Shown here: positions 26,000 through 33,824 of the stretch, one piece after another
How the letters are laid out: each line of letters begins with the position of its first letter
How positions within the stretch are numbered: the first letter of the stretch is position 1
Notes under the pieces: model-generated
What the model saw: the letters and a program-made list of their open reading frames with translations, nothing else
Told to the model about the DNA's origin: nothing
Databases searched by the model: none
Made by a program: the position numbers and the translations under genes
Origin: Mycolicibacterium setense
GTDB lineage: Bacteria > Actinomycetota > Actinomycetes > Mycobacteriales > Mycobacteriaceae
Assembly: GCF_000805385.1 (NCBI RefSeq)
Contig: NZ_JTJW01000003.1
Coordinates: 558,001-622,000, forward strand
DNA length: 64,000 nt
Direction: 5' to 3'

Positions 26000-26005
26000 A
26001 CACTA
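26000..26005 (-). promoter_or_regulatory. -10 box for leaderless TetR mRNA
   Basis: TAGTGT on the minus strand lies seven bases before GTG 25992, the leaderless spacing. Confidence 0.5.
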
Positions 26006-26091
26006 GGTTCGGCTCAGGTGGTGGAGCGCAGTTGCTCTCGCTGACCGGGCAGTCGAAATCGGATTGCACTACCTGAGTTGCACTGCACAGG

Positions 26092-26127
26092 GCCCCAGTC
26101 GACTAGGCATTGCACGGCGACTGGGGC
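26092..26127 (-). terminator. Hairpin terminator after the gene at 26140
   Basis: GCCCCAGTCG (26092-26101) and CGACTGGGGC (26118-26127) form a perfect 10-bp stem around 16 nt. It lies 13 bases after the stop of the minus-strand gene, a normal terminator position. Confidence 0.6.
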
Positions 26128-26139
26128 ACCGCAGGCTTC

Positions 26140-27069
26140 CTACGTAGATGACACCGGCATGATCGGAATCTTCTTCATCGCGCTGGCTCGGGGGTCTGGC
26201 GCGGCGGCCGCGGCCGCATGGTTCTCTTCGCCTCTGGTGTAGGTCCAGACGCAGAAGGGCTCGCCGTCGGCAAACTTGAAGTCCTTGGGCGGTAGGTTGA
26301 TGGCGAGCTTGCAGCCTGGGAAGAATGGGGCTGCGATGCGTTGCTCGAAGGTGCAATTCATCCATGCCCGCGCTGGAGGGTAGAGACCCTCATCGGTGTA
26401 CTTCTGGAGAACCTCGCATCGACGCATGTTCAGGACGACGTGATCGGGGTTGTAGACGATGTACTCGCCGCCGTAGCCCAAGGTTCCGTCGATGCTCAAT
26501 ACCGCCAGCTTGAGGAAGTCGACGACGTGCACAGGCTCGATCTTGAAGACCTTCGCAAGTTTCGGGTACTGGTAGTCGATGATGAGTTGGTACATGTCGG
26601 GCAGGCCGAGCCAGACATCTTCCTCGGGGATGATCTTCGTCCACTGGTCGATGAAGTAGTTGTGGCCCTTGAGGTATTGGTCCCAGTAGGTCTTGATCAA
26701 ACGGATCAACGCCGGCTTTGTCAGGTCTTCGGTCTGAACATCGAAGGGGATGGCCTGGTACTGGGCGTTCTTCCAGTCCCAGCCCGGAGGGGCGATGAAC
26801 CGCCCCATCGGCATCACCTGGCGCATTCCGGCTCGGGATACCTCGGCGGCCACATCCATTGCGGCATTGATGCCGACTCTCTCCGAGTAGATCTTGACGT
26901 GGGCGTACGGCATGAAGTTCAAGACGTCTTCGAAGACCCGGGCCAGGCCGAGAAGGAAGTCGCGCGAGAAGTCTTGAATATTTCCGACCTTGCCCATGAA
27001 GTCGTGGGTGTAGTCGTCGTAGTTGAGCTCCTCGCCCTCGGCGGTGAGTTCGTCGGCTTCGCTTGTCAC
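26140..27069 (-). CDS. Conserved protein of unknown function, TetR-linked
   Basis: The 309-residue protein has no signal peptide or clear membrane helix. The N-terminal half is helical (FSRDFLLGLARVFEDVLNFM). The C-terminal half carries cysteines in NMRRCEVLQKYTDEGLYPPA, MNCTFEQRI and FFPGCKLAINLPPKDFKF, ending in an Ala-rich tail. The Cys pattern faintly recalls small-molecule hydrolase families related to 2-amino-thiazoline-carboxylate hydrolase, but this is only a guess. GTG 27069 follows AGGAG at seven bases. It faces a TetR regulator across a strong palindrome, so it is probably the regulated target, induced by an unknown compound. Confidence 0.75.
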   Translation of the reverse strand: MTSEADELTAEGEELNYDDYTHDFMGKVGNIQDFSRDFLLGLARVFEDVLNFMPYAHVKIYSERVGINAAMDVAAEVSRAGMRQVMPMGRFIAPPGWDWKNAQYQAIPFDVQTEDLTKPALIRLIKTYWDQYLKGHNYFIDQWTKIIPEEDVWLGLPDMYQLIIDYQYPKLAKVFKIEPVHVVDFLKLAVLSIDGTLGYGGEYIVYNPDHVVLNMRRCEVLQKYTDEGLYPPARAWMNCTFEQRIAAPFFPGCKLAINLPPKDFKFADGEPFCVWTYTRGEENHAAAAAAPDPRASAMKKIPIMPVSST

Positions 27070-27101
27070 GGGTTACTCCTAAGGGGCTGCGACGCTATTC
27101 G

Positions 27102-27136
27102 TTGTCAGAATCTGCCCATATGGCAGAATCTGACAA
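27102..27136. promoter_or_regulatory. Palindromic operator between unknown gene and TetR gene
   Basis: TTGTCAGAATCTGCC (27102-27116) and GGCAGAATCTGACAA (27122-27136) form an inverted repeat with 14 of 15 positions matching around a CATAT centre. Each arm also contains CAGAATCTG, itself a 9-bp odd palindrome, repeated in the same orientation 18 bp apart. This fits a pair of TetR dimers binding on the two sides of the divergent promoters. It lies 33 bases from the GTG at 27069. Confidence 0.75.
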
Positions 27137-27270
27137 GGGAAAGTTAACGGCGGATGCCCAGAGGTCGCCGGTCGATTCCCGGTCACCGGGAGGTGCGTCG
27201 AGCTGTGAGGCCTGGCGGGCGCTCACCGCCGATATGATCGAATGCGCTGATAAGGAGGGAGGAATCGCAG

Positions 27271-27885
27271 ATGGACAAGGCCGGCAGGCCGGCGACGCTG
27301 AGCGAGCGTCGTGCCGAGGAGCTTCGATTTGATATCGCGCTGGCCGCACACGATCTCTTCCTCGCGGAAGGCTCGACCTCGGTCACTGTGGACCGGATCT
27401 GTACCGCGGCCGGTATTGCGCCGCGCACCTTTCATCGGCACTTTCCGGTGAAAGAAGATGTGGTGCTACCGCTGTTTCGCCGTTTCGGAACACTGAGTGT
27501 CGAGATGCTTGCGCAGGCTGAACCGCAGGGCGATGTTGTCGAGGCGCTGGTCGAGGCGTTCAGTACCGAAGTCCCCAAACGGGGAACGGTCGAGTTTGAC
27601 CGCACGTTCATGGCTTTGGTGGTCAACGACCCCCAGTACCGGCTGCGCTGGTTGGACTGGGGGCAGGACCTCATCGGCCCGATAACCGAGTTCTTGGCTG
27701 CCCGGTTCGACCTGGGTGATAACCCGAACACGCGAGAATTACCGGCACAGTTGGTAATTCAGGTGTGCCGACACGCATATGTGCGCTGGGTCGCGGACGG
27801 GAACTTCGCCGGACTGCGATCGGCTCTGCGAGTCGGGATGCAGATGACTGTGGAAGCCCTGCCGGTTCTGGCGCGGCAGGGCTGA
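27271..27885 (+). CDS. TetR-family transcriptional regulator
   Basis: The 204-residue protein has an N-terminal TetR domain (LRFDIALAAHDLFLAEGSTS, TVDRICTAAGIAPRTFHRHF, VKEDVVLPLF) and a C-terminal MftR-like helical domain (YVRWVADGNFAGLRSALRVG). ATG 27271 follows AAGGAGGGAGG. Two stretches of its coding sequence (27583-27615 and 27728-27753) recur in a decayed copy at 30969-31060. It most likely binds the palindrome at 27102-27136 and represses itself and the divergent gene at 26140. Confidence 0.87.
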   Translation: MDKAGRPATLSERRAEELRFDIALAAHDLFLAEGSTSVTVDRICTAAGIAPRTFHRHFPVKEDVVLPLFRRFGTLSVEMLAQAEPQGDVVEALVEAFSTEVPKRGTVEFDRTFMALVVNDPQYRLRWLDWGQDLIGPITEFLAARFDLGDNPNTRELPAQLVIQVCRHAYVRWVADGNFAGLRSALRVGMQMTVEALPVLARQG

Positions 27886-27913
27886 CCTACAGCAAGTGCG
27901 GCCGATGAGTTCG

Positions 27914-30826
27914 TTACACGCTCGTGTTGGGAGTGACGGTTACTGTGACGGTGGTGGCGTCGCCGGAGGCGATGATGATCTTGCCGTTGTCGGTGGATAC
28001 GACTGTTCCGCCTTCGACGCTGACGGTGTAGCCGTTGGGGTAGTGCACATCGGGGACGGAGATGATGGTTTCTGATCCGGGAGCGAAGCGGCCCTGGCCG
28101 TCTACGCGGTCGGTGGTGTAGCTGAATTTGAACGTGCCGTCATTCTCGTTGTAGGACATCGATTGTGGTGTGCCGGCAGTGGTTTGGGCGTAGGGTCGGG
28201 TCAGAATTTTCAGGTTGTCCCAGTTGACGTTGTCGCCTTCGAGTGGCTTGCTGGGATCGTCGACCAGCCATTCGACGGTGCCGTCGACACCGCGATAGGT
28301 GGTGTTGGCGTAGGACCACTCGGTCCAGCTGAGCAGGTGTTGATCGGCTGGGGCCATCGTCTGATTCAGCGACGATGGGTTACTTGAGGAGCCGAATTCG
28401 GTCATGATGGCGGGAATGTTGTGCGCCTTGGCGTAGTCGGCGGCCGTGTTGGCGATGACGTTGACAAAGGGCAGTACCAGGCCACCCAGGTTCAAGAAGG
28501 CGTAGTCGTGGAACGACAGGGCGGAGTTGGGGTCGTGGACCGTGCCCAGTCTCACGGGCACCATCGCCGTGGCCGCCACACTGGGTTCGAAGAAGATCGT
28601 CGCATCAGGGTTGACGCTGCGAATCGCAGTGGCCACCTGGTTGTAGAACGGGGTCAGCTGCTGGGCTTCATGATATGAGCTGCCGAATAGCGACGGCAGG
28701 AACTGATTGCCCGGCCGGGGTTCGTTCATGATCTCGATGCCTACGACGTTGGGGTTGCCGTTGTAGTGATTCGCCAAGTACTGGACCATCGCAGCGTATT
28801 CGTTGAGTTGTCCGGCGCCGGTCGGGCCGGGGTCATTCGCCCAGAATTTGTCGAGTGCCGCGTTTTTCGCTGAATCGAAGAAAATGTCGAGTGGGAATCC
28901 GATGTTCGACGGAGGTAGTTCGCCGGTGACATAAGTGGGCGGAACGTTCTGGTGAAAGTCCAGCACGGTGACAATGCCGTGATCGCCCAGCATCGCCACG
29001 GTTTCGTCCAGTTCGTTGAGATACTCTTCGTCGTAGACCCCGGGTTCGGGCTGTAGCCGCTCCCAGTCGACACCCAACCGCACGACGTTGAATCCGTTGG
29101 CGGCCAGGAACGCCGCGTCGTCTTCGCTGAAGCCCTCTTCAGACGGTGTACGGATCGGGTCCGTGATGTCGACGACGTTCATCCCGCGCAAGATGACGAC
29201 TCTGCCGTCTTCGTCGGTGAACCAAGTGCCGGTGGTGCTGATCGTCGGATGGCCCGGAACCAAGTTCACTCCAGCTTGATTGCCGAAACGGCCAACTTCG
29301 CCGTGGTTGCCCAAGCTCCACTGGGCGATGGTGCCGCCGGCCCCACCCAGGGCAGGCAGCCGCCCGGTCAGGCTACCGTCGCCGCCATTGCCGCCGCGTC
29401 CGCCGCTGCCCAGCAACCCGGTGGCGTTGCCGCCGTCGCCGCCGACACCGCCAACCCCACCGTCGTTGCCGTCACCACCGGTCCCGCCGATACCGAACAA
29501 CAATCCTGGCGCGGTGCCACCATCGCCACCCGCGCCACCAGCGGCGGTGCCGGTGGCAGCGCCGCCATCGCCACCCACGCCGCCGAGGCCCATGAGTGAT
29601 CCCCCGGCTCCGCCGATTCCGCCTGCGGCTTCCGCTCCGCCGGCACCGCCGACACCACCGTTACCGAACAGGCCGGCAGAACCACCATCGCCACCGGCAA
29701 CGCCGGCCACGGTGCTGTTCCAGCCATCCCCACCATCACCGAATAGCCACCCTCCGTTGGTGCCGTCCGCGTCCGAGGCGCTGGTCCCCGCCGAACCATC
29801 GCCGATCGCATACGATCCGGTCACGGTGTTCACGAATCCTGCAAACACCTGGCCCTCGGGAGTGTCGACCCAGTTGGACATCGCGGTGTAGATCGGCGTG
29901 TAGACGAACTCGTTGAACTGCTGAGGTAAGTCAGGGGGAGATGCGAACGTTGCGAGTGCCGGATTCGGGGCCGCAGCTGCAGCGGGAGTGCCGGTGGTTG
30001 TGCGTGTCGCGTCCAGCGTGGTCGGCTTGGTGCCAGGCCGGCTGAAGCCTGAGCGGGACAGCTCTCGCCGTGTCGCAGCGAGCAGCACCCATGAGGTTGC
30101 TACATCCCCCGGCGGCGTCGGGGTGTTCGCCCCCCATGAATCCGCGGCTGGTTTGCGCAGATCCGTTGTCATTTTGGTGATCTCGGCTGCTCCAGGAGCG
30201 GACGGGCGGGCAGGTGTGACCGCTGCAGCGTCGCTTTCCGCCTGTTGGTTGCCCTCAGTGGCAGTGGCCTCCGTCGTTCCACTCTGATTCGTGTCCGTTT
30301 CGCGAGCCGGTGAGGACCCGCTCGATGGCTTTTCCGCTGTGGGGCCGCTGCTGGGGCTTGAGTCGATGTCGCGTGTTGAGCCTGGCTTGGTCCTGGCGCG
30401 TTTGGGATGTGTTGGCTCCTGGCGGTGCCGGTTCTTGCCGGAGGTCGAATCTTTCTGTGCTCGAGGAGAATCAGTGTAAGTGTCGCGGACCGCTGACGAT
30501 GAGCTCGATGGCTTTTCCTTTGTGGAGCCGATTCGGGGGATCGAGTCGACGTCATCAGTTGAGTCCTGCTTGGCATCGGCACGCTTGGATGTTGTGGGCG
30601 CGTGGCGATATCGGTGTTTGCCGGCCGTCGAACGATCCGGTGTGCGTGGAGAAGCAGGGCCCGCTGAACCATTCCTCTCACTTCCGGTCGACGCCGATCG
30701 CGCGTTGTCCGACGCGGTGGTCCCGGTGTCTGCACAAGCGGTTCCCTGTCCACCAAAAAGCGCGGCGCCCACACCCAGCGCCACGGCCAGCCCGCCAACC
30801 CGCCCGATATACCTCGACGCGCCCAT
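27914..30826 (-). CDS. Secreted PGRS-like protein fused to a GH5 glycosidase
   Basis: The 970-residue protein has ordered parts. First comes a signal peptide (about 1-33, cleaved near ACADT). A long Ser/Thr/Arg-rich disordered region to about 295 carries a tandem 52-residue repeat. The module FVYTPIYTAMSNWVDTPEGQ (from about 307) is seen ahead of PGRS domains. Then come a Gly-Gly-x PGRS region (about 345-510) and a GH5 TIM barrel (about 535-880). The GH5 acid/base is Glu702 (EIMNEP) and the nucleophile Glu810 (MTEFGSS). GFNVVRLGVDWERLQPEPG and VLDFHQN recall endoglycoceramidase-type GH5 enzymes. It ends in a beta-sandwich-like tail. ATG 30826 follows AAGGAG. Cellulase is the alternative activity. 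Confidence 0.85.
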   Translation of the reverse strand: MGASRYIGRVGGLAVALGVGAALFGGQGTACADTGTTASDNARSASTGSERNGSAGPASPRTPDRSTAGKHRYRHAPTTSKRADAKQDSTDDVDSIPRIGSTKEKPSSSSSAVRDTYTDSPRAQKDSTSGKNRHRQEPTHPKRARTKPGSTRDIDSSPSSGPTAEKPSSGSSPARETDTNQSGTTEATATEGNQQAESDAAAVTPARPSAPGAAEITKMTTDLRKPAADSWGANTPTPPGDVATSWVLLAATRRELSRSGFSRPGTKPTTLDATRTTTGTPAAAAAPNPALATFASPPDLPQQFNEFVYTPIYTAMSNWVDTPEGQVFAGFVNTVTGSYAIGDGSAGTSASDADGTNGGWLFGDGGDGWNSTVAGVAGGDGGSAGLFGNGGVGGAGGAEAAGGIGGAGGSLMGLGGVGGDGGAATGTAAGGAGGDGGTAPGLLFGIGGTGGDGNDGGVGGVGGDGGNATGLLGSGGRGGNGGDGSLTGRLPALGGAGGTIAQWSLGNHGEVGRFGNQAGVNLVPGHPTISTTGTWFTDEDGRVVILRGMNVVDITDPIRTPSEEGFSEDDAAFLAANGFNVVRLGVDWERLQPEPGVYDEEYLNELDETVAMLGDHGIVTVLDFHQNVPPTYVTGELPPSNIGFPLDIFFDSAKNAALDKFWANDPGPTGAGQLNEYAAMVQYLANHYNGNPNVVGIEIMNEPRPGNQFLPSLFGSSYHEAQQLTPFYNQVATAIRSVNPDATIFFEPSVAATAMVPVRLGTVHDPNSALSFHDYAFLNLGGLVLPFVNVIANTAADYAKAHNIPAIMTEFGSSSNPSSLNQTMAPADQHLLSWTEWSYANTTYRGVDGTVEWLVDDPSKPLEGDNVNWDNLKILTRPYAQTTAGTPQSMSYNENDGTFKFSYTTDRVDGQGRFAPGSETIISVPDVHYPNGYTVSVEGGTVVSTDNGKIIIASGDATTVTVTVTPNTSV
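30281..30619 (-). repeat. Tandem in-frame repeat of about 155 bp in the linker
   Basis: Two adjacent copies (30467-30619 and 30281-30436) encode about 52 residues each in the disordered region of the PGRS-glycosidase. Both run from a KH/KN-RxR motif through a KRAxxKxxST segment and a KPSSxSS segment to a DTxxS end. The copies have diverged at many positions, so the duplication is old. Confidence 0.65.
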
Positions 30827-30968
30827 GTGATCTACTCCTTTGTGGATTTCCAAAGTGACCCAGAGCACTTTTACAGCGCGGCCGTTACCTGCCAATGGAA
30901 TTGCCCACTGAACGGGAGCCGGTCACCATCGCCGGCATTCGGCGCTCACCAAACGCAGAAAAGAACGC

Positions 30969-31060
30969 GGCACGGTCGAGTTCGACCGCACGTTCATGGC
31001 TTGGGCGCCAGGTGCGATCTCGGCAACAATTCGTATACGTGAGAATTGCCGGCCCAGTTG
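30969..31060 (+). pseudogene. Decayed fragment of the TetR gene
   Basis: 30969-31001 matches 27583-27615 of the intact TetR gene with only two or three mismatches and keeps the reading VEFDRTFMA. 31035-31060 matches 27728-27753 with four mismatches but in a shifted frame. The 112 bases that separate the two segments in the intact gene are reduced to 33 here. The fragment lies just upstream of the PGRS-glycosidase gene while the intact gene lies just downstream, so the two similar sequences flank it in the same orientation. Confidence 0.7.
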
Positions 31061-31808
31061 CTGAGAGGCCCACCTACAACCGTTGTTGACGGTCGCGGCG
31101 CGCTCCGCACGCCCTGTGCAGTAGGCATGGCGAACTGGTGTTCGTCACCGGTCATGTCTGCCCGAGGGGCGCCACGGAGTGATCCCAAAGCCTTTCAGAG
31201 TGCGCAAGGTCCTCCACCCAGCAGGGGGTTGAGTCTGCCGCTGCCGACGATTGCCCGCCTAACATCGCTACCAACCGAAGTATCGGTATCGCCCGGTCTA
31301 CACCCCTCCCAACCCGTTGCCCTCCGGGACGCCCGGGGATCTGACCCGGACCGAACCCTGATGCATCGCCCTCAACGGCCCCGCCCGACCAGTGGCTCCG
31401 ATTGGGCGGTGCTAAGTGACTCCAGGTTATAGCTGGAGATCTCATATCTCTTCAACGAGTGGGTTGGGAGTAAGTTCGCGGGCTCTGGCTGGAGATGATG
31501 GTATTGCGTCAACACTCCGCTGCCGTGAATCGGACGGGACTTCGCAGGTCGTCAAACTCGATCAGCTCGCTACCGTGTTGCCTGCAGAGACGGTTTACGT
31601 AACGGCTGCTGAGCGCCAGGCGCAGATCGCAGCACGCCAACAGGGTTACAACGAGCGTTATCGACCGTATTCGCAGCTGTGCCTCGAACGATCCACTGAT
31701 CTTTCTCCCGGCCAATGGGCAACCGCGATGTAGATGTCGCCACGTTGGAGAGAATCGGCCGGTGGAAGGAAATCAACGAGAAATGCGAACGAGCTAGGGA
31801 AGTGATCG
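31061..31808. other. Gene-poor stretch
   Basis: No convincing gene was found. A 105-codon frame (31416-31733, plus) exists, but it lacks a ribosome-binding site and shows no recognisable motif. A small perfect hairpin, CTCCAG/CTGGAG with a 7-nt loop, is at 31420-31438. The stretch follows the TetR fragment and probably contains further decayed sequence. Confidence 0.5.
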
Positions 31809-32246
31809 ATGAAAACTGTTGATAACAACCAGATCGTCGAAGAACGGCAAATCGAGCGGGCTCTCGTGCAATTCGCACGTGCGATGGATGCCCGCGACTG
31901 GCAGGCACTGTCGGAGATCCTGGCTCCCGACGCCGCCGGGGAGTTCGGCACCGGCCGCCTGGAGGGCAGTTCAGCGATCATCGAGATGATCCGAGGATTC
32001 CTGGATAACTGCGGAGTGACTCAGCACCTGCTCGGCAACGTGCTCATCGATGTCGACGGTGGCCACGCGACAAGCAGGGCGTATGTGCAAGACCTCCACC
32101 TGTCGCGCAGCAATCCGGAACTGACTTTTCACACCCTCGGTGACTATCACGACCGCTGGGAGCGCCGCGATGGCCGCTGGTGGTTGGTCGAGCGGGTGAA
32201 AGACAATCGGGGCACCGTGGGTTCGCTCGACGTGTTCGCCGGCTGA
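31809..32246 (+). CDS. SnoaL-like NTF2-fold protein
   Basis: This 145-residue protein shows the SnoaL_4 pattern: IERALVQFARAMDARDWQAL, EILAPDAAGEFGTGRL, HLLGNVLIDVDGGHATSRAY, and a closing WERRDGRWWLVERVKDN. Relatives include ring-hydroxylating dioxygenase small subunits and steroid or polyketide dehydratases and isomerases; a His-Asp pair cannot be assigned with confidence. ATG 31809 has a GGGAAGTG upstream. It is followed after 34 bases by an SDR with a zinc ribbon and is probably its operon partner. Confidence 0.75.
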   Translation: MKTVDNNQIVEERQIERALVQFARAMDARDWQALSEILAPDAAGEFGTGRLEGSSAIIEMIRGFLDNCGVTQHLLGNVLIDVDGGHATSRAYVQDLHLSRSNPELTFHTLGDYHDRWERRDGRWWLVERVKDNRGTVGSLDVFAG

Positions 32247-32280
32247 ATGACGCGCAGCAAGACCGATAGGAAGGTTGACG

Positions 32281-33726
32281 ATGGTCAATAAGCGCACACG
32301 GGTGTTCCTGACCGGGGCGACGGGTTACTGGGGACGGTTCACCCTGGATGAGTTCCGGTCCCGCGCTGATCGTTTCGATGTCGTCGCGCTGGTGTTGCCC
32401 ACACCGGCAGACACCGCGGCGATTCGCCGCTATGAGGACATGCCCAACCTCGAGGTACGTTTCGGTGATCTCACCGACTACACAGACGTCGAATCATGCG
32501 TAGCGGGTGCGGATTTCGTCGTGCATCTCGGCGGCATCGTGTCTCCGGTCGGTGACGATGACCCCGAGTTGGCGCACCGGGTGAATGTCGGCAGTATGCG
32601 CAATATCGTGCGGGCCGTGCAGGCCCAGCCGAACCCGGCGGCCATCGGTGTCGTCGGTATCGGAACGGTCGCGCAAACCGGGGACCGCAACCCGCCCCAT
32701 CATTGGGGCCGTATCGGGGACCCCTTGCGCGCAGCGCATTTCGACGGTTACGGGCAGAGTAAGATTGTCGCCGAGAAAGTACTGGTCGACTCGGGTCTCG
32801 CAAAGTGGGTGTGGTTGCGCCAGACGGGCATATTCCACCCGGGAATGCTGGCAATCCGTGACCCGATCATGACGCATTCTCCGTTCGAGGGAGTCATGGA
32901 GTGGGTCTCGGCCGAGGACTCCGCCCGGCTTTTGGTCAACCTCTGCGAGGACGGCGTGCCATCCGAGTTGTGGTGCGACATCTACAACATCGGCGGTGGC
33001 GAGTCCTGGCGGCTCACGAACTGGGAACTGCAGACCCGCATGACGGCGGCCTTCGGCGTGCGTGACGTCCGCAAGTGGTACAACCGCAACTGGTTCGCGA
33101 CCCGAAACTTTCACGGCCAGTGGTACTCCGATTCCGACGACCTGGAAAAGCTCATCCCGTTCCGCGGTGACACCTTCGATGCTGCTCTTACGCGGGCCGT
33201 GGCGGCGAACCCGTCGCTGAAGCTGGCCGGCAAGATGCCACCGTGGATCGTCAAGAACCTCATCCTCAAACCCCTCACCGTAAAGCCACGTGGCACGATG
33301 GCATTCATTCGTGACAACGATGAAGCAAAGATCAACGCCTACTTCGGTTCCCACCGTGAGTGGGCTGACATCGGTGACTGGAGCACCTTTTCGCCACCGC
33401 AGCCGGACCGGATGCCCGCACTGCTCGACCATGGCTACGACGAAACCAAAGACCCTGCCGAATGGACTACGGCAGATTATGCGGCCGCAGCCGACTTTCG
33501 CGGTGGCGAACTACTCTCATCACACGTGGTCGGCAACGATATCGCCACACCGCTGGAATGGCGATGCGCTGACGGACACGAATTCCACGGCAGTCCAAGG
33601 CTTGTACTGCGTGGTGGTCACTGGTGCCCGCAATGTGTGCGCGATACCGCCGGCTACCGCCAACAAGCCGAACGCAATCAGTTTCTGGCTCAGCTCGAAT
33701 TAGGTACCGCAACCGAAGTGCGGTGA
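32281..33726 (+). CDS. Extended SDR (NAD-dependent epimerase type) with C-terminal zinc ribbon
   Basis: The 481-residue protein starts with an extended-SDR Rossmann domain: FLTGATGYWGRF, HLGGIV and the catalytic YGQSK (Tyr-xxx-Lys). This is the fold of sugar epimerases and 3-beta-hydroxysteroid dehydrogenases. After about residue 330 it has an unusual extension ending in a treble-clef-like zinc ribbon, with Cys about 429, GHEF His about 433 and CPQC at about 449-452. The ribbon resembles those seen in nuclease-associated proteins rather than dehydrogenases. ATG 32281 follows AGGAAGG at six bases; an in-frame TTG at 32275 is less likely. Its transcript ends at a strong bidirectional hairpin. 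Confidence 0.8.
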   Translation: MVNKRTRVFLTGATGYWGRFTLDEFRSRADRFDVVALVLPTPADTAAIRRYEDMPNLEVRFGDLTDYTDVESCVAGADFVVHLGGIVSPVGDDDPELAHRVNVGSMRNIVRAVQAQPNPAAIGVVGIGTVAQTGDRNPPHHWGRIGDPLRAAHFDGYGQSKIVAEKVLVDSGLAKWVWLRQTGIFHPGMLAIRDPIMTHSPFEGVMEWVSAEDSARLLVNLCEDGVPSELWCDIYNIGGGESWRLTNWELQTRMTAAFGVRDVRKWYNRNWFATRNFHGQWYSDSDDLEKLIPFRGDTFDAALTRAVAANPSLKLAGKMPPWIVKNLILKPLTVKPRGTMAFIRDNDEAKINAYFGSHREWADIGDWSTFSPPQPDRMPALLDHGYDETKDPAEWTTADYAAAADFRGGELLSSHVVGNDIATPLEWRCADGHEFHGSPRLVLRGGHWCPQCVRDTAGYRQQAERNQFLAQLELGTATEVR

Positions 33727-33764
33727 GTGTTCATGCCAAGGGGCGACGCGTATGAACCGAACGA

Positions 33765-33803
33765 AAAGCGGGTGCTCACGGCAATGCCGGGAGCACCCGC
33801 TTT
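33765..33803. terminator. Strong bidirectional terminator
   Basis: AAAGCGGGTGCTC (33765-33777) pairs with GAGCACCCGCTTT (33791-33803), and the apical CGGC-AAT-GCCG extends the stem. A and T runs flank both sides. It ends the zinc-ribbon SDR gene from the left and the long minus-strand operon from the right. Confidence 0.85.
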
Positions 33804-33824
33804 CCGGACTTCGCCGGGGACCGC

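Noticed and set aside
29368..29800. CRISPR-like short repeats
   Set aside because: The periodicity is the GGxGGx codon pattern of a PGRS domain in frame, not repeats with unique spacers.
29280..29891. Pro-rich plus-strand frame opposite the PGRS region
   Set aside because: It is the complement of Gly-rich repeat codons and has no independent start signal or motif.
31416..31733. 105-codon frame in the gene-poor stretch
   Set aside because: No ribosome-binding site, no -10 box at a leaderless distance and no recognisable protein motif.
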